DNA of 64,000 nt, from NCBI GenBank assembly GCA_910579165.1, contig CAJTTF010000004.1, positions 1-64,000 of the forward strand. Reading direction: 5' to 3'. Position 1 is the first letter of the stretch; every line of letters begins with the position of its first letter. Of this stretch, positions 37,696 through 46,672 are shown piece by piece. The notes below the pieces were generated by a model. It made no database searches and was not told where the DNA came from. It saw nothing but the letters and a program-made list of their open reading frames with translations. The stretch is from an uncultured Atopobiaceae bacterium (lineage in GTDB: Bacteria; Actinomycetota; Coriobacteriia; Coriobacteriales; Atopobiaceae). Position numbers and translations under genes: made by a program.

Positions 37696-38985
37696 TTAAT
37701 TAAACTTAACGACTTTGGAAACCGCTTTATAGATATTAGTGGTAAGTACGTCGCCCACCTTGGAGGGAATATTTCCCAGAATCCCCAAAAGAGACCACCG
37801 GGCGTGGCGATACATCTTGAGATCAAACTCTTTGAGCTCCACCCATGTCTCGCGGAGCTTCTTTCTGTCCTCCGGTTTACCGGAGAGCTTCGCAAAAACA
37901 GTACAGATGGCCATCATGAGAGTAATGTAGCCTAACATGTAGGCGCGGAGTTCCGAAGATTCCACATCGTAGAGGTGATGCGACTTAATCATGATATCTG
38001 TTACGCGGAACTGCTGATCAAGGCGCGATATCATCACGGACTCATTGACGGACTGATCTTCTCGGCCAATAAAATAGCGATATAAATTGACGTCGAGGTA
38101 ATACAGCGTTTTCACGCGAGGAAGCGGCACGTAGGCATAGATGTTATCGACGTAGAAGGTGTGCGCGGGCATAGGCAAACCACCGTCTGCGCGCAAAACG
38201 TCCACGCGATAACAGAGAGAATGCATGAGGAGGTTTTGTGTGTAGCCAAAGTGGCCTAGCTGGTCCCAGCCAATAATCTTGTTCTTCTTTATGGCAAAGT
38301 TGAAATCAACAACTCTTTGGGAACCGTATGTTTCGTTCTCGTACACGTAGTTGGTAACCACCAAGTCCACGCGTACCTTGCACTCAATAAAGTTCCTAAG
38401 CGTGCCTAAGAGCTCCAAAAGCGCCTGTCCGTCATACCAATCATCACTATCACAAATCTTAATGTAGACGCCTTGTGCGTGTTTAAGGGCAGTTTTGACC
38501 GCAATGCCGTGGCCGCCGTTTTCCTGATGAATCGCCTTGATGAGGTGCGGGTAGCGCGCTTCCCATTCCTGTGCCTTTTCCCACGTATTGTCCTTGGTGG
38601 AGCCGTCATCAACAATGATGACTTCAAGGTCATCGGCAAAATTGGAACCTTCTAAAAGTGAGGAAATAGCATGATCCATGTACTCCGCTGAGTTGTAGCA
38701 AGGGATGCCCACAGTGAGCGTCTTGCCGCTTAAAGGCTTGGACTCTTTGAGTGCAGCGCGGGCTTTTTTCTTCTTGGAAGAGCGGAAAGCATCCTTGGCA
38801 CGATCGCGCTTAGCACGCGGAAGCTCAATGCCCTGGGCGCTCGCGCTCTGTTTGTGTTGCGCTTGCTCGCGAAGAGAAAGGCCCTTGAGCTCCTTATGCA
38901 GCTCCTTTTGGGCTTCTTTTTGCGCTTCCTTTTTGCTCGATCTTGCTTTTATAGAGACTTTTTTAGTCGCGGATTTTTTGCACAT
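37696..38985 (-). CDS. Family 2 glycosyltransferase with basic N-terminal extension
   Basis: 429 residues from the ATG at 38985, 4 bases after the glf stop; longer frames run into glf. The first ~85 residues are Lys/Ala/Gln/Glu-rich (CKKSATKKVSIKARSSKKEA) and look disordered. The GT-A domain follows with TVGIPCYNSAEYMDHAI, VIIVDDGSTKD and the metal-binding CDSDDW. The C-terminal ~170 residues have partial hydrophobic helices. Coupling to UDP-galactopyranose mutase suggests it transfers galactofuranose or a neighbouring sugar onto a cell-wall glycan or lipid. The acceptor is unknown. Confidence 0.88.
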   Translation of the reverse strand: MCKKSATKKVSIKARSSKKEAQKEAQKELHKELKGLSLREQAQHKQSASAQGIELPRAKRDRAKDAFRSSKKKKARAALKESKPLSGKTLTVGIPCYNSAEYMDHAISSLLEGSNFADDLEVIIVDDGSTKDNTWEKAQEWEARYPHLIKAIHQENGGHGIAVKTALKHAQGVYIKICDSDDWYDGQALLELLGTLRNFIECKVRVDLVVTNYVYENETYGSQRVVDFNFAIKKNKIIGWDQLGHFGYTQNLLMHSLCYRVDVLRADGGLPMPAHTFYVDNIYAYVPLPRVKTLYYLDVNLYRYFIGREDQSVNESVMISRLDQQFRVTDIMIKSHHLYDVESSELRAYMLGYITLMMAICTVFAKLSGKPEDRKKLRETWVELKEFDLKMYRHARWSLLGILGNIPSKVGDVLTTNIYKAVSKVVKFN

Positions 38986-38989
38986 GCTT

Positions 38990-40201
38990 TTACGCCTTCT
39001 TGTTCTTCTCGAGAAGCTCGTCTGCAAGCTGCAGCGCTGAGTCACAAACAGCATCCATATCATAGTAGCGATACTCTGCAAGTCTACCACGCGGATAGAA
39101 ATTAGGCACTTGAGCAACGCGCGCTGCGTACTTCTCGTATAGTGCCTTGTTCTGCGGCTCGAGAATGGCATAGTAGGGCGTCATGTTCTCACCACGCACA
39201 TAAGCCATAGGATATTCGCGCATGATGGTAGTGACACCTTCCTTGACCTGGCCGGTCATATTTTTGAACTCAGTGATGCGTGTAAAATCCTCGCTCGTAG
39301 GATAGTTCACCGTTCCCACGGGCTGAAACTGATTGATGGGCAACGTCTCAAACTGCATATCAAGACTGCGATAAGGCAGCTCGCCTAAATCGCAATTGAA
39401 TAGCTCATCCAAAGGCCCGGTATAGACAACTGTTCCCGCAAACGGCTTGCCTGAAACTTCAACCTTGTCGTCTTGAATAGCAAGAACGTCGCGAGCGTCA
39501 GTGTTAAGAAAGACGTCGATAAGCTCATGATCAAGCAGGCTCTCGAAGAGTTTTGTGTAGCCTTGCGCCGGCATCCCCTGCCAGGTAGCTCCCGGAAAGT
39601 AGCGGTCATCGTTTCCTATAAAAATAGGAACTCGGGCCGTGATAGCAGGATCAATCTCATCGGGCTTTTTACCCCACTGTTTTTGCGTGTAGTAGAGGAA
39701 GATGTTTTTGTAAACGTAGTCTGCAACCTCTTCAAAATCTGGGTCGTCCGTGGCACGTAAATCCATGAGAGGAACTTTAACGTTTTCGCCAAAGGTATCC
39801 ACGAGCTTGTTGTAAAGTGCTTCTCCGCGTTCCTCGCCAAAAGCAAGCTTCAAACTGGCGTGGTTAAAGGGGACGGGCATGAGTTCGCCATTGACATCCC
39901 CAAGCACCCGGTGCTGATAATTGGTCCATTGTGTGAAGCGGCTGAGAAAATCGTTTACGCGTTTGTTTGTGGTGTGGTAAATGTGGGGACCGTAGAGATG
40001 GATAAGAATACCGGCATCATCTTCTTTATCAAATGCGTTGCCGGCAATGTGATTACGCGACTCCAAAATAGCCACGCGCCAATCCGCTTCCTCGGCCATG
40101 CGACGAGCGACAACGGCTCCCGCATAGCCGGCTCCTACAACAATCATGTCGTAATTGGCAGGATCAAAAGAAGCTTTCTCAAGGCTCTGAAATATGCTCA
40201 T
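38990..40201 (-). CDS. glf: UDP-galactopyranose mutase
   Basis: Flavoenzyme that converts UDP-galactopyranose to UDP-galactofuranose for surface glycans. It has 403 residues, with AGGAACGCA before the start. The Rossmann FAD motif IVVGAGYAGAVVARRMAEE is near 20-38. LYGPHIYHTTNKRV, YTQKQWGKKPDEIDP and RYFPGATWQGMPAQGYTKLF are family signatures. GRLAEYRYYDMD is near the C-terminus. It is followed at 4 bases by the glycosyltransferase. The 222-base gap to pta upstream is divergent and probably holds both promoters. Confidence 0.97.
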   Translation of the reverse strand: MSIFQSLEKASFDPANYDMIVVGAGYAGAVVARRMAEEADWRVAILESRNHIAGNAFDKEDDAGILIHLYGPHIYHTTNKRVNDFLSRFTQWTNYQHRVLGDVNGELMPVPFNHASLKLAFGEERGEALYNKLVDTFGENVKVPLMDLRATDDPDFEEVADYVYKNIFLYYTQKQWGKKPDEIDPAITARVPIFIGNDDRYFPGATWQGMPAQGYTKLFESLLDHELIDVFLNTDARDVLAIQDDKVEVSGKPFAGTVVYTGPLDELFNCDLGELPYRSLDMQFETLPINQFQPVGTVNYPTSEDFTRITEFKNMTGQVKEGVTTIMREYPMAYVRGENMTPYYAILEPQNKALYEKYAARVAQVPNFYPRGRLAEYRYYDMDAVCDSALQLADELLEKNKKA

Positions 40202-40342
40202 TGCGTTCCTCTGTTCGTTGAGGGATGCGAAAAAATTACCGCGGCCCTCGTAAGAGATGGATACGACGCTCGTGTCAAAGAATGTGTGCGACGACCGCGA
40301 TAAAGGGCGGCGCTACTTACGCACTAAAAGAATGACGCGAAG

Positions 40343-40372
40343 TTCGTACTTTATTTCTAGTTGCATTATACT
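40343..40372 (+). promoter_or_regulatory. Possible pta promoter
   Basis: TTCGTA (40343-40348) and TATACT (40367-40372) are 18 bases apart, about 50 bases before the pta start. The -35 match is weak. Confidence 0.35.
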
Positions 40373-40423
40373 TTGCGCGTTGGAACAATTCTCTGTCGTA
40401 CTCATTTTTAATTAAGGAGCATC

Positions 40424-41401
40424 ATGGCTGATTTTCTCGAAAACATGAAGGAACTGGCACGCGCCAACAAGAAAACGATCGTTTTGCCTGAAGGCGAAGA
40501 CCAGCGTACGCTCGATGCGGCGCAGGCTATCATTGCAGATGGGACGGCTGATTTGGTCATCCTGGGAGATCCGGAAACTATCTCAGTTGAAGGTGCTTCT
40601 ATTATCAATCCCGCCTCGGCAGAAAAGCACGATGAATACGCCGAAAAACTCGCAGAGCTGCGCGCTCGCAAAGGCATGACGATGCCGCAAGCCCAAGAAC
40701 TCATGAACGATGCAACCTACTTTGGCACGATGATGGTCAAGATGGGCGACGCTGATGGACTTGTCTCGGGCGCATGCCATTCAACGGCTAATACACTTCG
40801 ACCAGCACTTCAGATTCTTAAAACCAAGCCCGACACAAAGATTGTCTCGGGCTTTATGGTGATGTGTGTGCCCGACTGCACTTACGGAGAAAACGGTACC
40901 TTCATCTTTGCTGATGTGGGACTCAACGAGTACCCGGATGCTGAGCAACTCGCAGAGATTGCAGTGTCTTCCGCTGCGTCATGGAAGGCGCTTATGCAAA
41001 CCGATCCACACATAGCAATGCTTTCCTATTCAACTCATGGCTCAGCTAAATCTGAGCACGTTGAGAAAGTGACACGTGCGTTTGAGCATGTACGAGAGAT
41101 TGCTCCGGAACTCAACTGCGATGGCGATTTGCAGCTGGATGCGGCGCTTGATGAAACAGTGGCGCGCATTAAAGCTCCCACGTCATCTGTTGCTGGTAAG
41201 GCGAATATCCTCATCTTCCCCAATCTTGATGCCGGAAACATTGGTTACAAATTAGTACAGCGTCTAGGAAAGGCGCAGGCATATGGCCCCCTGCTTCAAG
41301 GTATCGCCAAGCCCGTGAACGATCTTTCACGTGGATGCTCGGCAACCGATATTGAAGCGGTCGTTGCCATCACAGCCGTGCAAGCCCAGCTTAATGAATA
41401 A
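40424..41401 (+). CDS. pta: Phosphate acetyltransferase
   Basis: 325 residues, start after AAGGAGCATC. It interconverts acetyl-CoA and acetyl phosphate, and with acetate kinase it yields ATP in fermentation. KKTIVLPEGEDQRTLDAA opens the protein. MVKMGDADGLVSGACHSTANTLRPAL near 105-130 and NILIFPNLDAGNIGYKLVQR near 265-284 are classic for the Pta core. It is the short form without the regulatory domains of long Pta. No acetate kinase gene is adjacent. Its end overlaps the start of the ABC fusion gene by 8 bases. Confidence 0.97.
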   Translation: MADFLENMKELARANKKTIVLPEGEDQRTLDAAQAIIADGTADLVILGDPETISVEGASIINPASAEKHDEYAEKLAELRARKGMTMPQAQELMNDATYFGTMMVKMGDADGLVSGACHSTANTLRPALQILKTKPDTKIVSGFMVMCVPDCTYGENGTFIFADVGLNEYPDAEQLAEIAVSSAASWKALMQTDPHIAMLSYSTHGSAKSEHVEKVTRAFEHVREIAPELNCDGDLQLDAALDETVARIKAPTSSVAGKANILIFPNLDAGNIGYKLVQRLGKAQAYGPLLQGIAKPVNDLSRGCSATDIEAVVAITAVQAQLNE

Positions 41402-42896
41402 ATCAGGCTTTCCAAAGAGCAAACTTTTCCGGCTTCTTGGCATCGCTTTTTGGATTGCCCTCTGGGCGATTGCCGCTGCATGCGTTAATAAGCCCCTCGT
41501 CTTTGCGGGACCGGTAGAAACGGTTCGCGCCCTTATTGAACTGGGGGGAACTGCTTCCTTTTGGCATGCTTTGGGGATTACCTTCAGTCAAATCCTGGAC
41601 GGCTTTTTTGTAGCCTTTTTGGGCGCCCTTCTGCTTGGACTTCTTGCGGACCGTTTTCTTTTTCTTCGCGTCATCTTGAATCCCGCTATGAACTTCCTTA
41701 AGAGCGTCCCCGTTGTTTGCGTCATTGTCATACTTCTGCTCTGGGTGGGATCAGCTTATGTAGCACCCGTGGTGGTACTCCTCATGGTGCTTCCCGCCTA
41801 CTATTTCACGATAACCTCCGCCCTTGCCGATAAACGCTCAGAAGAAAGTGGTGTTGCGTGGGCGGCGGAAGCATTGCGCCTCATGGGCGTTGGTCCCGTT
41901 AGGCGCTTCTTGAGCGAGGGTTGGGCGCACCTTCTTCCCTATCTCAAAGCAACAAGCTCATCAGTGGTGGGTATGGCATGGAAAGCTGGGGTAGCCGCAC
42001 AGCTTATTGGTCTCAGCATAGGTACTTTAGGAGAGCAAGTTTTTCAAGCCAAAGCGCTCATAGAGGCTCCTGTTCTGTTTGCTCTCACTATTGCGATTGT
42101 GCTTTGCGCTTATATCTGCGAAGAAGTATGCCTTGGCCTTCTAGTTGCATCACGACACATCTTCATAAACCTTGCTCTTCTTCTCCCTACGCAGCAATCC
42201 AAAGCTAAGGGCTCTCATCGGAAAGGAACGAGCTTTCACCATTTTTCTGCAGCAAGCTCCGACGTATCCCGTTTTGGAGAAGAACCTAACGCGCCACTCT
42301 TTTCGGCAGAGCACGTCTCGGTATGGCGAGGAAAAAAGAAAGTCCTTGATGACATCTCGCTTTCTGTTCCGCCATCAGTTGTAGTCATGGGTGCCTCTGG
42401 GCTTGGCAAAACCACACTTTGCGAGACACTTCTTGGTCTCATACAACCTAATGAGGGATGCGTGAAAGCTCCCGCACAGGTAGGTGTTGTCTTTCAGCAA
42501 CCAACTCTTATCCCTAAGCTCACAGTAAAAGAGAACCTAGCCTTAGTAGCGGGCACAAAAGTCTTAGAAGATGTTTTTTGTGGAAACGAGAATACACTAG
42601 GAGCAAAAGCGGAGACACAAAGCTTCAAAGTCCTTTTGAGAGGCATTAAGGATACTCAGAAAGCAGAAGAGCTCTCTGGTGGACAGGCGCGCCGTGTTGA
42701 ACTTGTACGGGCACTTCTTGCTCCTACGGAGGCTCTTTTGCTGGACGAGCCTTTCACAGGCCTTGACAAACAAATCAAAAAAACTGCTTTGGAGCTTCTT
42801 GCAGAATACCTAGAGAGCACAAAGAAGCCGCTTCTTCTTGTCTCTCACGAGAAGACCGACGCTCAATCCCTTGACCTTAACGTTCTGAATCTCTAG
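41394..42896 (+). CDS. ABC transporter permease-ATPase fusion (NitT/TauT type)
   Basis: 500 residues from the ATG at 41394, which overlaps the pta stop. Residues ~10-275 are a SsuC/TauC-like permease with about six helices and an EAA-type loop (AEALRLMGVGPVRRF). Residues ~300-500 are an ABC ATPase: Walker A MGASGLGKTTLCE, signature LSGGQARRVELVRAL, Walker B LLLDEPFTGLD, then a SHE switch. The ATPase is short. Normally these are two genes. The lipoprotein at 42932-44020 ends 35 bases away on the opposite strand and is the likely binding protein. The substrate is unknown; sulfonate, nitrate, riboflavin or pyrimidine precursors are all carried by relatives. Confidence 0.9.
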   Translation: MNKSGFPKSKLFRLLGIAFWIALWAIAAACVNKPLVFAGPVETVRALIELGGTASFWHALGITFSQILDGFFVAFLGALLLGLLADRFLFLRVILNPAMNFLKSVPVVCVIVILLLWVGSAYVAPVVVLLMVLPAYYFTITSALADKRSEESGVAWAAEALRLMGVGPVRRFLSEGWAHLLPYLKATSSSVVGMAWKAGVAAQLIGLSIGTLGEQVFQAKALIEAPVLFALTIAIVLCAYICEEVCLGLLVASRHIFINLALLLPTQQSKAKGSHRKGTSFHHFSAASSDVSRFGEEPNAPLFSAEHVSVWRGKKKVLDDISLSVPPSVVVMGASGLGKTTLCETLLGLIQPNEGCVKAPAQVGVVFQQPTLIPKLTVKENLALVAGTKVLEDVFCGNENTLGAKAETQSFKVLLRGIKDTQKAEELSGGQARRVELVRALLAPTEALLLDEPFTGLDKQIKKTALELLAEYLESTKKPLLLVSHEKTDAQSLDLNVLNL

Positions 42897-42920
42897 TGCG
42901 CAGCAGAGGAGCTACGCACT
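42895..42920 (+). terminator. Possible shared terminator between convergent ABC genes
   Basis: AGTGCGcAGC and GCTaCGCACT pair with one mismatch around a 6-base loop. The structure overlaps the stop codon and is followed by TTTA. It could serve the plus strand, and the minus-strand side has no T-run. Confidence 0.35.
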
Positions 42921-42931
42921 TTAGTACGACT

Positions 42932-44020
42932 CTAAAATGTTTCCGAGATATAGAAGTGCTCGTCAGGTACGGATCCGCCAATAGATGCCGCATCCATACT
43001 CGACAAAACCGTCAAGTAGCCATTGACGGCTCGACGCATATCTTCGTTTCTTGTGCAGGACAGCCCACAATAAGGAATCGCTTTCTTGGCAATCTCTTCG
43101 TTTTCCACAATGCCATATTTCGCAACAAGCTTGGCAGTATCACCAATTTGATTCAGCGCCTTTTTGACCGAATCATCCTGATGGCGCACAAACTCTTCGG
43201 CGAGCCTCTCGTGCTCTTCCAAGTATTGCTGCCGCAAGACCGTCACGCCGCAAACAAGCCGCGAGCCTTCCGGCGCATATTCTTCCCAAGCACTTTCCAA
43301 ATCCATCGCAATTTCAAAGCCGGAAACCTTTGTAGGGGCAACCGTTGCAAAAGGCTGTGGCAAGACAGCGATAGCCGCTGGATCATCCGCAAGCGCCTGG
43401 ATAACTTCAGCTGCCTCTTGTTTGAATTCCACATGAACCGCAGAAGTTAAGCCAGCCTGTTGCAGAAGATAGTTCAAGACGTATTCTGGACTCGTCCCTT
43501 TTCCCATTGTGTAGATAGTTTTGCCGGCAACATCAGTAAAACTGGACACTGTACCTACTTGCGCAACGATATCCAGGACGGAGTTGGCGCACACATCCAA
43601 AACGCGTACTTCCCCATTGGTCTTGTTGTAGAGGATAGAGGCCATGTTGGCGGGAATGAGCGCTACATCTATCTCGTTTTGGAGAATCTTTTGAGAAATC
43701 ACATCAGCAGTGGCTTCAATGGAAAAGTCGTATTTCTCAGGAAACTCATTGTTTTTTGCCTTTTCCATCATGTTGAGAAGACCAATTGACGTGGGTCCTT
43801 TTAGAGAAGCAACGCGAGTTACGTAATCTGAGTTTTCGTTATCACCTTGGCCCGAACATCCCGAGACGCCCAAAAGTAAGCTTCCCGCAAAGAACGCGGA
43901 AACAAGAGCGACACACGCGCGCAGCAACTTATTCGCCAAGTCTAAACGTCGTTGCGGAGCGCTACGTTGTGGAGCGCTACGTTGTGGAGCGCTAGGGTGT
44001 GGGGAGGTGACATTAAGCAT
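42932..44020 (-). CDS. NitT/TauT-type substrate-binding lipoprotein
   Basis: 362 residues from the ATG at 44020 after AAGGAG; it starts inside the end of the oxidoreductase gene (8 shared bases). The first ~20 residues contain three SAPQR repeats, an odd start for a secreted protein. The hydrophobic helix and lipobox (LLLGVSGC) follow near 50. The rest is a periplasmic-binding-protein fold of the TauA/SsuA class, with IDVALIPANMASILYN, VGTVSSFTDVAGKTIYTM and VLPQPFATVAPTK. It should feed the fused ABC transporter on the opposite strand. Confidence 0.88.
   Translation of the reverse strand: MLNVTSPHPSAPQRSAPQRSAPQRRLDLANKLLRACVALVSAFFAGSLLLGVSGCSGQGDNENSDYVTRVASLKGPTSIGLLNMMEKAKNNEFPEKYDFSIEATADVISQKILQNEIDVALIPANMASILYNKTNGEVRVLDVCANSVLDIVAQVGTVSSFTDVAGKTIYTMGKGTSPEYVLNYLLQQAGLTSAVHVEFKQEAAEVIQALADDPAAIAVLPQPFATVAPTKVSGFEIAMDLESAWEEYAPEGSRLVCGVTVLRQQYLEEHERLAEEFVRHQDDSVKKALNQIGDTAKLVAKYGIVENEEIAKKAIPYCGLSCTRNEDMRRAVNGYLTVLSSMDAASIGGSVPDEHFYISETF
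43950..43994 (-). repeat. 15-bp tandem repeat, three copies
   Basis: Three units of CGTTGxGGAGCGCTA encode the SAPQR repeats at the lipoprotein N-terminus. Copy-number change would stay in frame and lengthen the pre-signal segment by 5 residues per unit. Confidence 0.85.
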
Positions 44021-45212
44021 GCATCTGCTCCTTATCTGATGGGAATACAACGCCAGAGTTGAGGCGAATGTTCTCGATAATACCACAGACAATTTCTGTG
44101 ATTTGGTTTTCAGGGATGGAAGGGGCGCGGCCTGCTATTTGCGCTTCGCGAACGCGTTTTGCAAAGGCCTCAATTTCAAACTTCATATTGTTAACATCGC
44201 CTTTGCTGGCTTTAGAAGTGGGACAGCGAAGTGCCTTTATATTCTCAATGCGCCCGTCGTGATAATGAATAACAACATCGCTTGGCTCAGGGATTTTCGT
44301 CCAGCGAAGAGTCCCTTGCTCCCCTTCTATTACGCCACCACCGTAATTCTCACCGTAGGCATCTGTGCACTTGGTCCAAGAACACGTGAAGGTTTTATCT
44401 TCATAGGTGAAGATTGCGCTTCCCGAAATATCAATAACAGGAGGAATGGCTCCTTCCTCGATGCTGCATGAAGATACATCGCCTCCGGCCTTCTCTACAA
44501 GTTCAGCATTGTTTACGGTCACGGCAAAAGAGGAAACGTCTGACGGTTCGCCAAAAAGCGCGACCATTGCATTGATGGGATAGACGCCGGTATCCATGAG
44601 AGCGCCACCGGCCATGCGCGGACAAAAGATGTTTGTGGTGTGTCCTGCCAGGAGCTCATCGTAGCGGCTTGATTTCTTCCCAAACGAAAACGAGCCTCCA
44701 CGTACGGGACCGATTTTCTTGAGCGCCTCTTGTAGCTGCTCTGTCCCTGAGTCGTACATGAAGCGCATCGCTTCTTGCAAGACCACGTTATTATCGCTCG
44801 CAATCTTCACGAGCGCCTTTGCCTCTTGAATAGTAGGCGTCAATGGCTTTTCTAACAGCACGTGTTTATTGGCTTCAAGCGCCTCCTTAGCCTGTGCAAA
44901 ATGGAACGCGTTGGGGCTTGCTATGTAGAGCGCGTCCACGTCAGCGTCATGCAAAACATCTTCGTAGGTTTCCCATACTTTGTAGGTAGAATGTTCTTTT
45001 TGATAGGCTTTTGCTTTCTCCGTATGCCGAGAAAAAACACCGGCAACCTCTGCCAAGGACGTCTGCTCAACCGATTCAATGAAGGTATTGGAAATCATAG
45101 AAGTTCCCACGACAGCTATCGTTACGGGAGCTTCATTTACATCGGTGTTCTTTTGAAAAAGCGTATTTTTTTGTTGTAGGCTTTGATCGTTGGCTGTCTG
45201 TTTCTCAATCAT
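44013..45212 (-). CDS. Gfo/Idh/MocA family oxidoreductase
   Basis: 399 residues from the ATG at 45212, which has CAGGAG 6 bases upstream; an in-frame GTG at 45245 overlaps the kinase stop. The NAD(P)-binding Rossmann fold starts VTIAVVGTSMISNTFIESV. VLLEKPLTPTIQEAK carries the catalytic-family EKP motif. MAGGALMDTGVYPINAMVALFG near 210 is the usual central signature. The family acts on sugars, inositols and related compounds, and the substrate here is unknown. It lies directly after the VanS-like kinase and overlaps the binding-protein gene, so all may be one transcript. Confidence 0.92.
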   Translation of the reverse strand: MIEKQTANDQSLQQKNTLFQKNTDVNEAPVTIAVVGTSMISNTFIESVEQTSLAEVAGVFSRHTEKAKAYQKEHSTYKVWETYEDVLHDADVDALYIASPNAFHFAQAKEALEANKHVLLEKPLTPTIQEAKALVKIASDNNVVLQEAMRFMYDSGTEQLQEALKKIGPVRGGSFSFGKKSSRYDELLAGHTTNIFCPRMAGGALMDTGVYPINAMVALFGEPSDVSSFAVTVNNAELVEKAGGDVSSCSIEEGAIPPVIDISGSAIFTYEDKTFTCSWTKCTDAYGENYGGGVIEGEQGTLRWTKIPEPSDVVIHYHDGRIENIKALRCPTSKASKGDVNNMKFEIEAFAKRVREAQIAGRAPSIPENQITEIVCGIIENIRLNSGVVFPSDKEQMHA

Positions 45213-45241
45213 GTTTGCTCCTGCTGTCTGCCTTGGCGTCT

Positions 45242-46657
45242 TCACTTACCGCTTCGTGCATGGGGCACATACAGTATAAAGGTCGTTTTCCCATCGGAGC
45301 TCATTGCCTCAATGGAACCACCGTGCGCTTGCACAATTTCAGAGGCAATCGAAAGTCCCAATCCTGCTCCTCCTCGCGCTATTTGGCGCGCCTGGTCTTC
45401 CCGATAAAAGCGTTCAAAGATGCGTTCTAGATTCTCTTGTGCAATTTCCTTACCATGATTGGTAACAGAAAGACGTACCATTTCGATGGGGGTGCTTGCA
45501 TCCATTTTGTTGTCCGGGCTGAAATGTAGGTTGCCATCAGCATTGCCAGCTGCGTTGCAATCCGTATCGTCGTCTGGTCCACCACCCTTCATGTCAGCTG
45601 CATATGCGTCATGCTCAAGAGTAGCCATTATCTCGATAGCCGATTCCTCGTCAGCGTAGGCTATGGCGTTTTTCACAACGTTTGAGAACGCACGGGCAAA
45701 TTGCTGCGGATCAACAGCAATCTCAAGCGATTGGTCCACATGCGTTTCGTATCTGAGGTGTTTCTCTTCTGCCAGGGGCCAAAGCTCCTCCAGAACTTGT
45801 GCAACAAAAAGTTCCAGATTGACTGGTTTGATAAGAAGGTTATTACCATCAATATTGAGACGCGTTATCTCAAAAAACTCGTTTACCAAATCGTTAAGGC
45901 GAAGGCTTTTTTCCCATGCCAAATCTAGATAGTGTTTGCGTTTCTTCCGGCTCGCATCATCTTCAGGCTCCTCTCTCAAGAGATCGAGGTAACCAATGAC
46001 ACTTGTGAGAGGCGTCCTTATATCATGTGCGAGATAAGCAACGAGTTCGTTTTTGCGTTTCTCGGCATCGCGCGCTTCTTCTTCACGGGCAATCTTTTCA
46101 CTCCGCACTTGCTCAAGGGTTGCCTGCGTTATAGCAAGTTCCGCGGGGAGTAGAACCTCCTGAGTAGGTTCCAGGAGCATTCGTTGGACGGCGAGCGATA
46201 GGTCATCAAAATAGAAAAGGACGCGGCGCAAGGACAGAGAAAACAACAGCACTAGAATTCCTAAATATAATGCGATGGCAAACGGGAGACGCAAGGCACG
46301 CAACGTATTGACGAGCGTCATATCACGCACAAAGACGCCACCATTGGGAGCGGGCTGAATTTGCACGTCATTGTTCAGACTGTCGTTTTCATCTGGTTCA
46401 GTTAGCGCATCAGTTTGATACGCGCTTCGATTAATAAGCCCTCGTTGCTCAAAATAGTCAAGGGGACTCTGGTAATAGGTCCAGGGAGCATAAGTCTGTC
46501 CAATTTGGACAATCCATCTATCTACGGGGCCGGTAAAAAAGAGCACAAGCGCAAGATAAACAACGCTAAAGGCAGCAATCTGCATAAGTAGGCGTCCAAG
46601 GACATGACGCGTTAATGCTTTTGCCTGCGGGCTTATAGAGTGAAGAAGGTATGCCAT
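45242..46657 (-). CDS. VanS-like sensor histidine kinase
   Basis: 471 residues. Two membrane helices (about 25-43 and 122-142) flank a ~75-residue outside loop. HAMP-like and coiled segments lead to the H-box YLAHDIRTPLTSVIGYL near 209-225. The N-box (FSNVVKNAIAYA), a G-box GGAGLGLSIASEIV and the end of the ATPase are intact. An Asp/Asn/Gly-rich insert of about 45 residues (KGGGPDDDTDCNAAGNADGN) lies inside the ATPase domain, between the N- and G-boxes. The start has only a poor ribosome site. It is 15 bases after its response regulator. The ligand is unknown and no van resistance genes are nearby. Confidence 0.9.
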   Translation of the reverse strand: MAYLLHSISPQAKALTRHVLGRLLMQIAAFSVVYLALVLFFTGPVDRWIVQIGQTYAPWTYYQSPLDYFEQRGLINRSAYQTDALTEPDENDSLNNDVQIQPAPNGGVFVRDMTLVNTLRALRLPFAIALYLGILVLLFSLSLRRVLFYFDDLSLAVQRMLLEPTQEVLLPAELAITQATLEQVRSEKIAREEEARDAEKRKNELVAYLAHDIRTPLTSVIGYLDLLREEPEDDASRKKRKHYLDLAWEKSLRLNDLVNEFFEITRLNIDGNNLLIKPVNLELFVAQVLEELWPLAEEKHLRYETHVDQSLEIAVDPQQFARAFSNVVKNAIAYADEESAIEIMATLEHDAYAADMKGGGPDDDTDCNAAGNADGNLHFSPDNKMDASTPIEMVRLSVTNHGKEIAQENLERIFERFYREDQARQIARGGAGLGLSIASEIVQAHGGSIEAMSSDGKTTFILYVPHARSGK

Positions 46658-46672
46658 GGAAGAAATGTCGCT

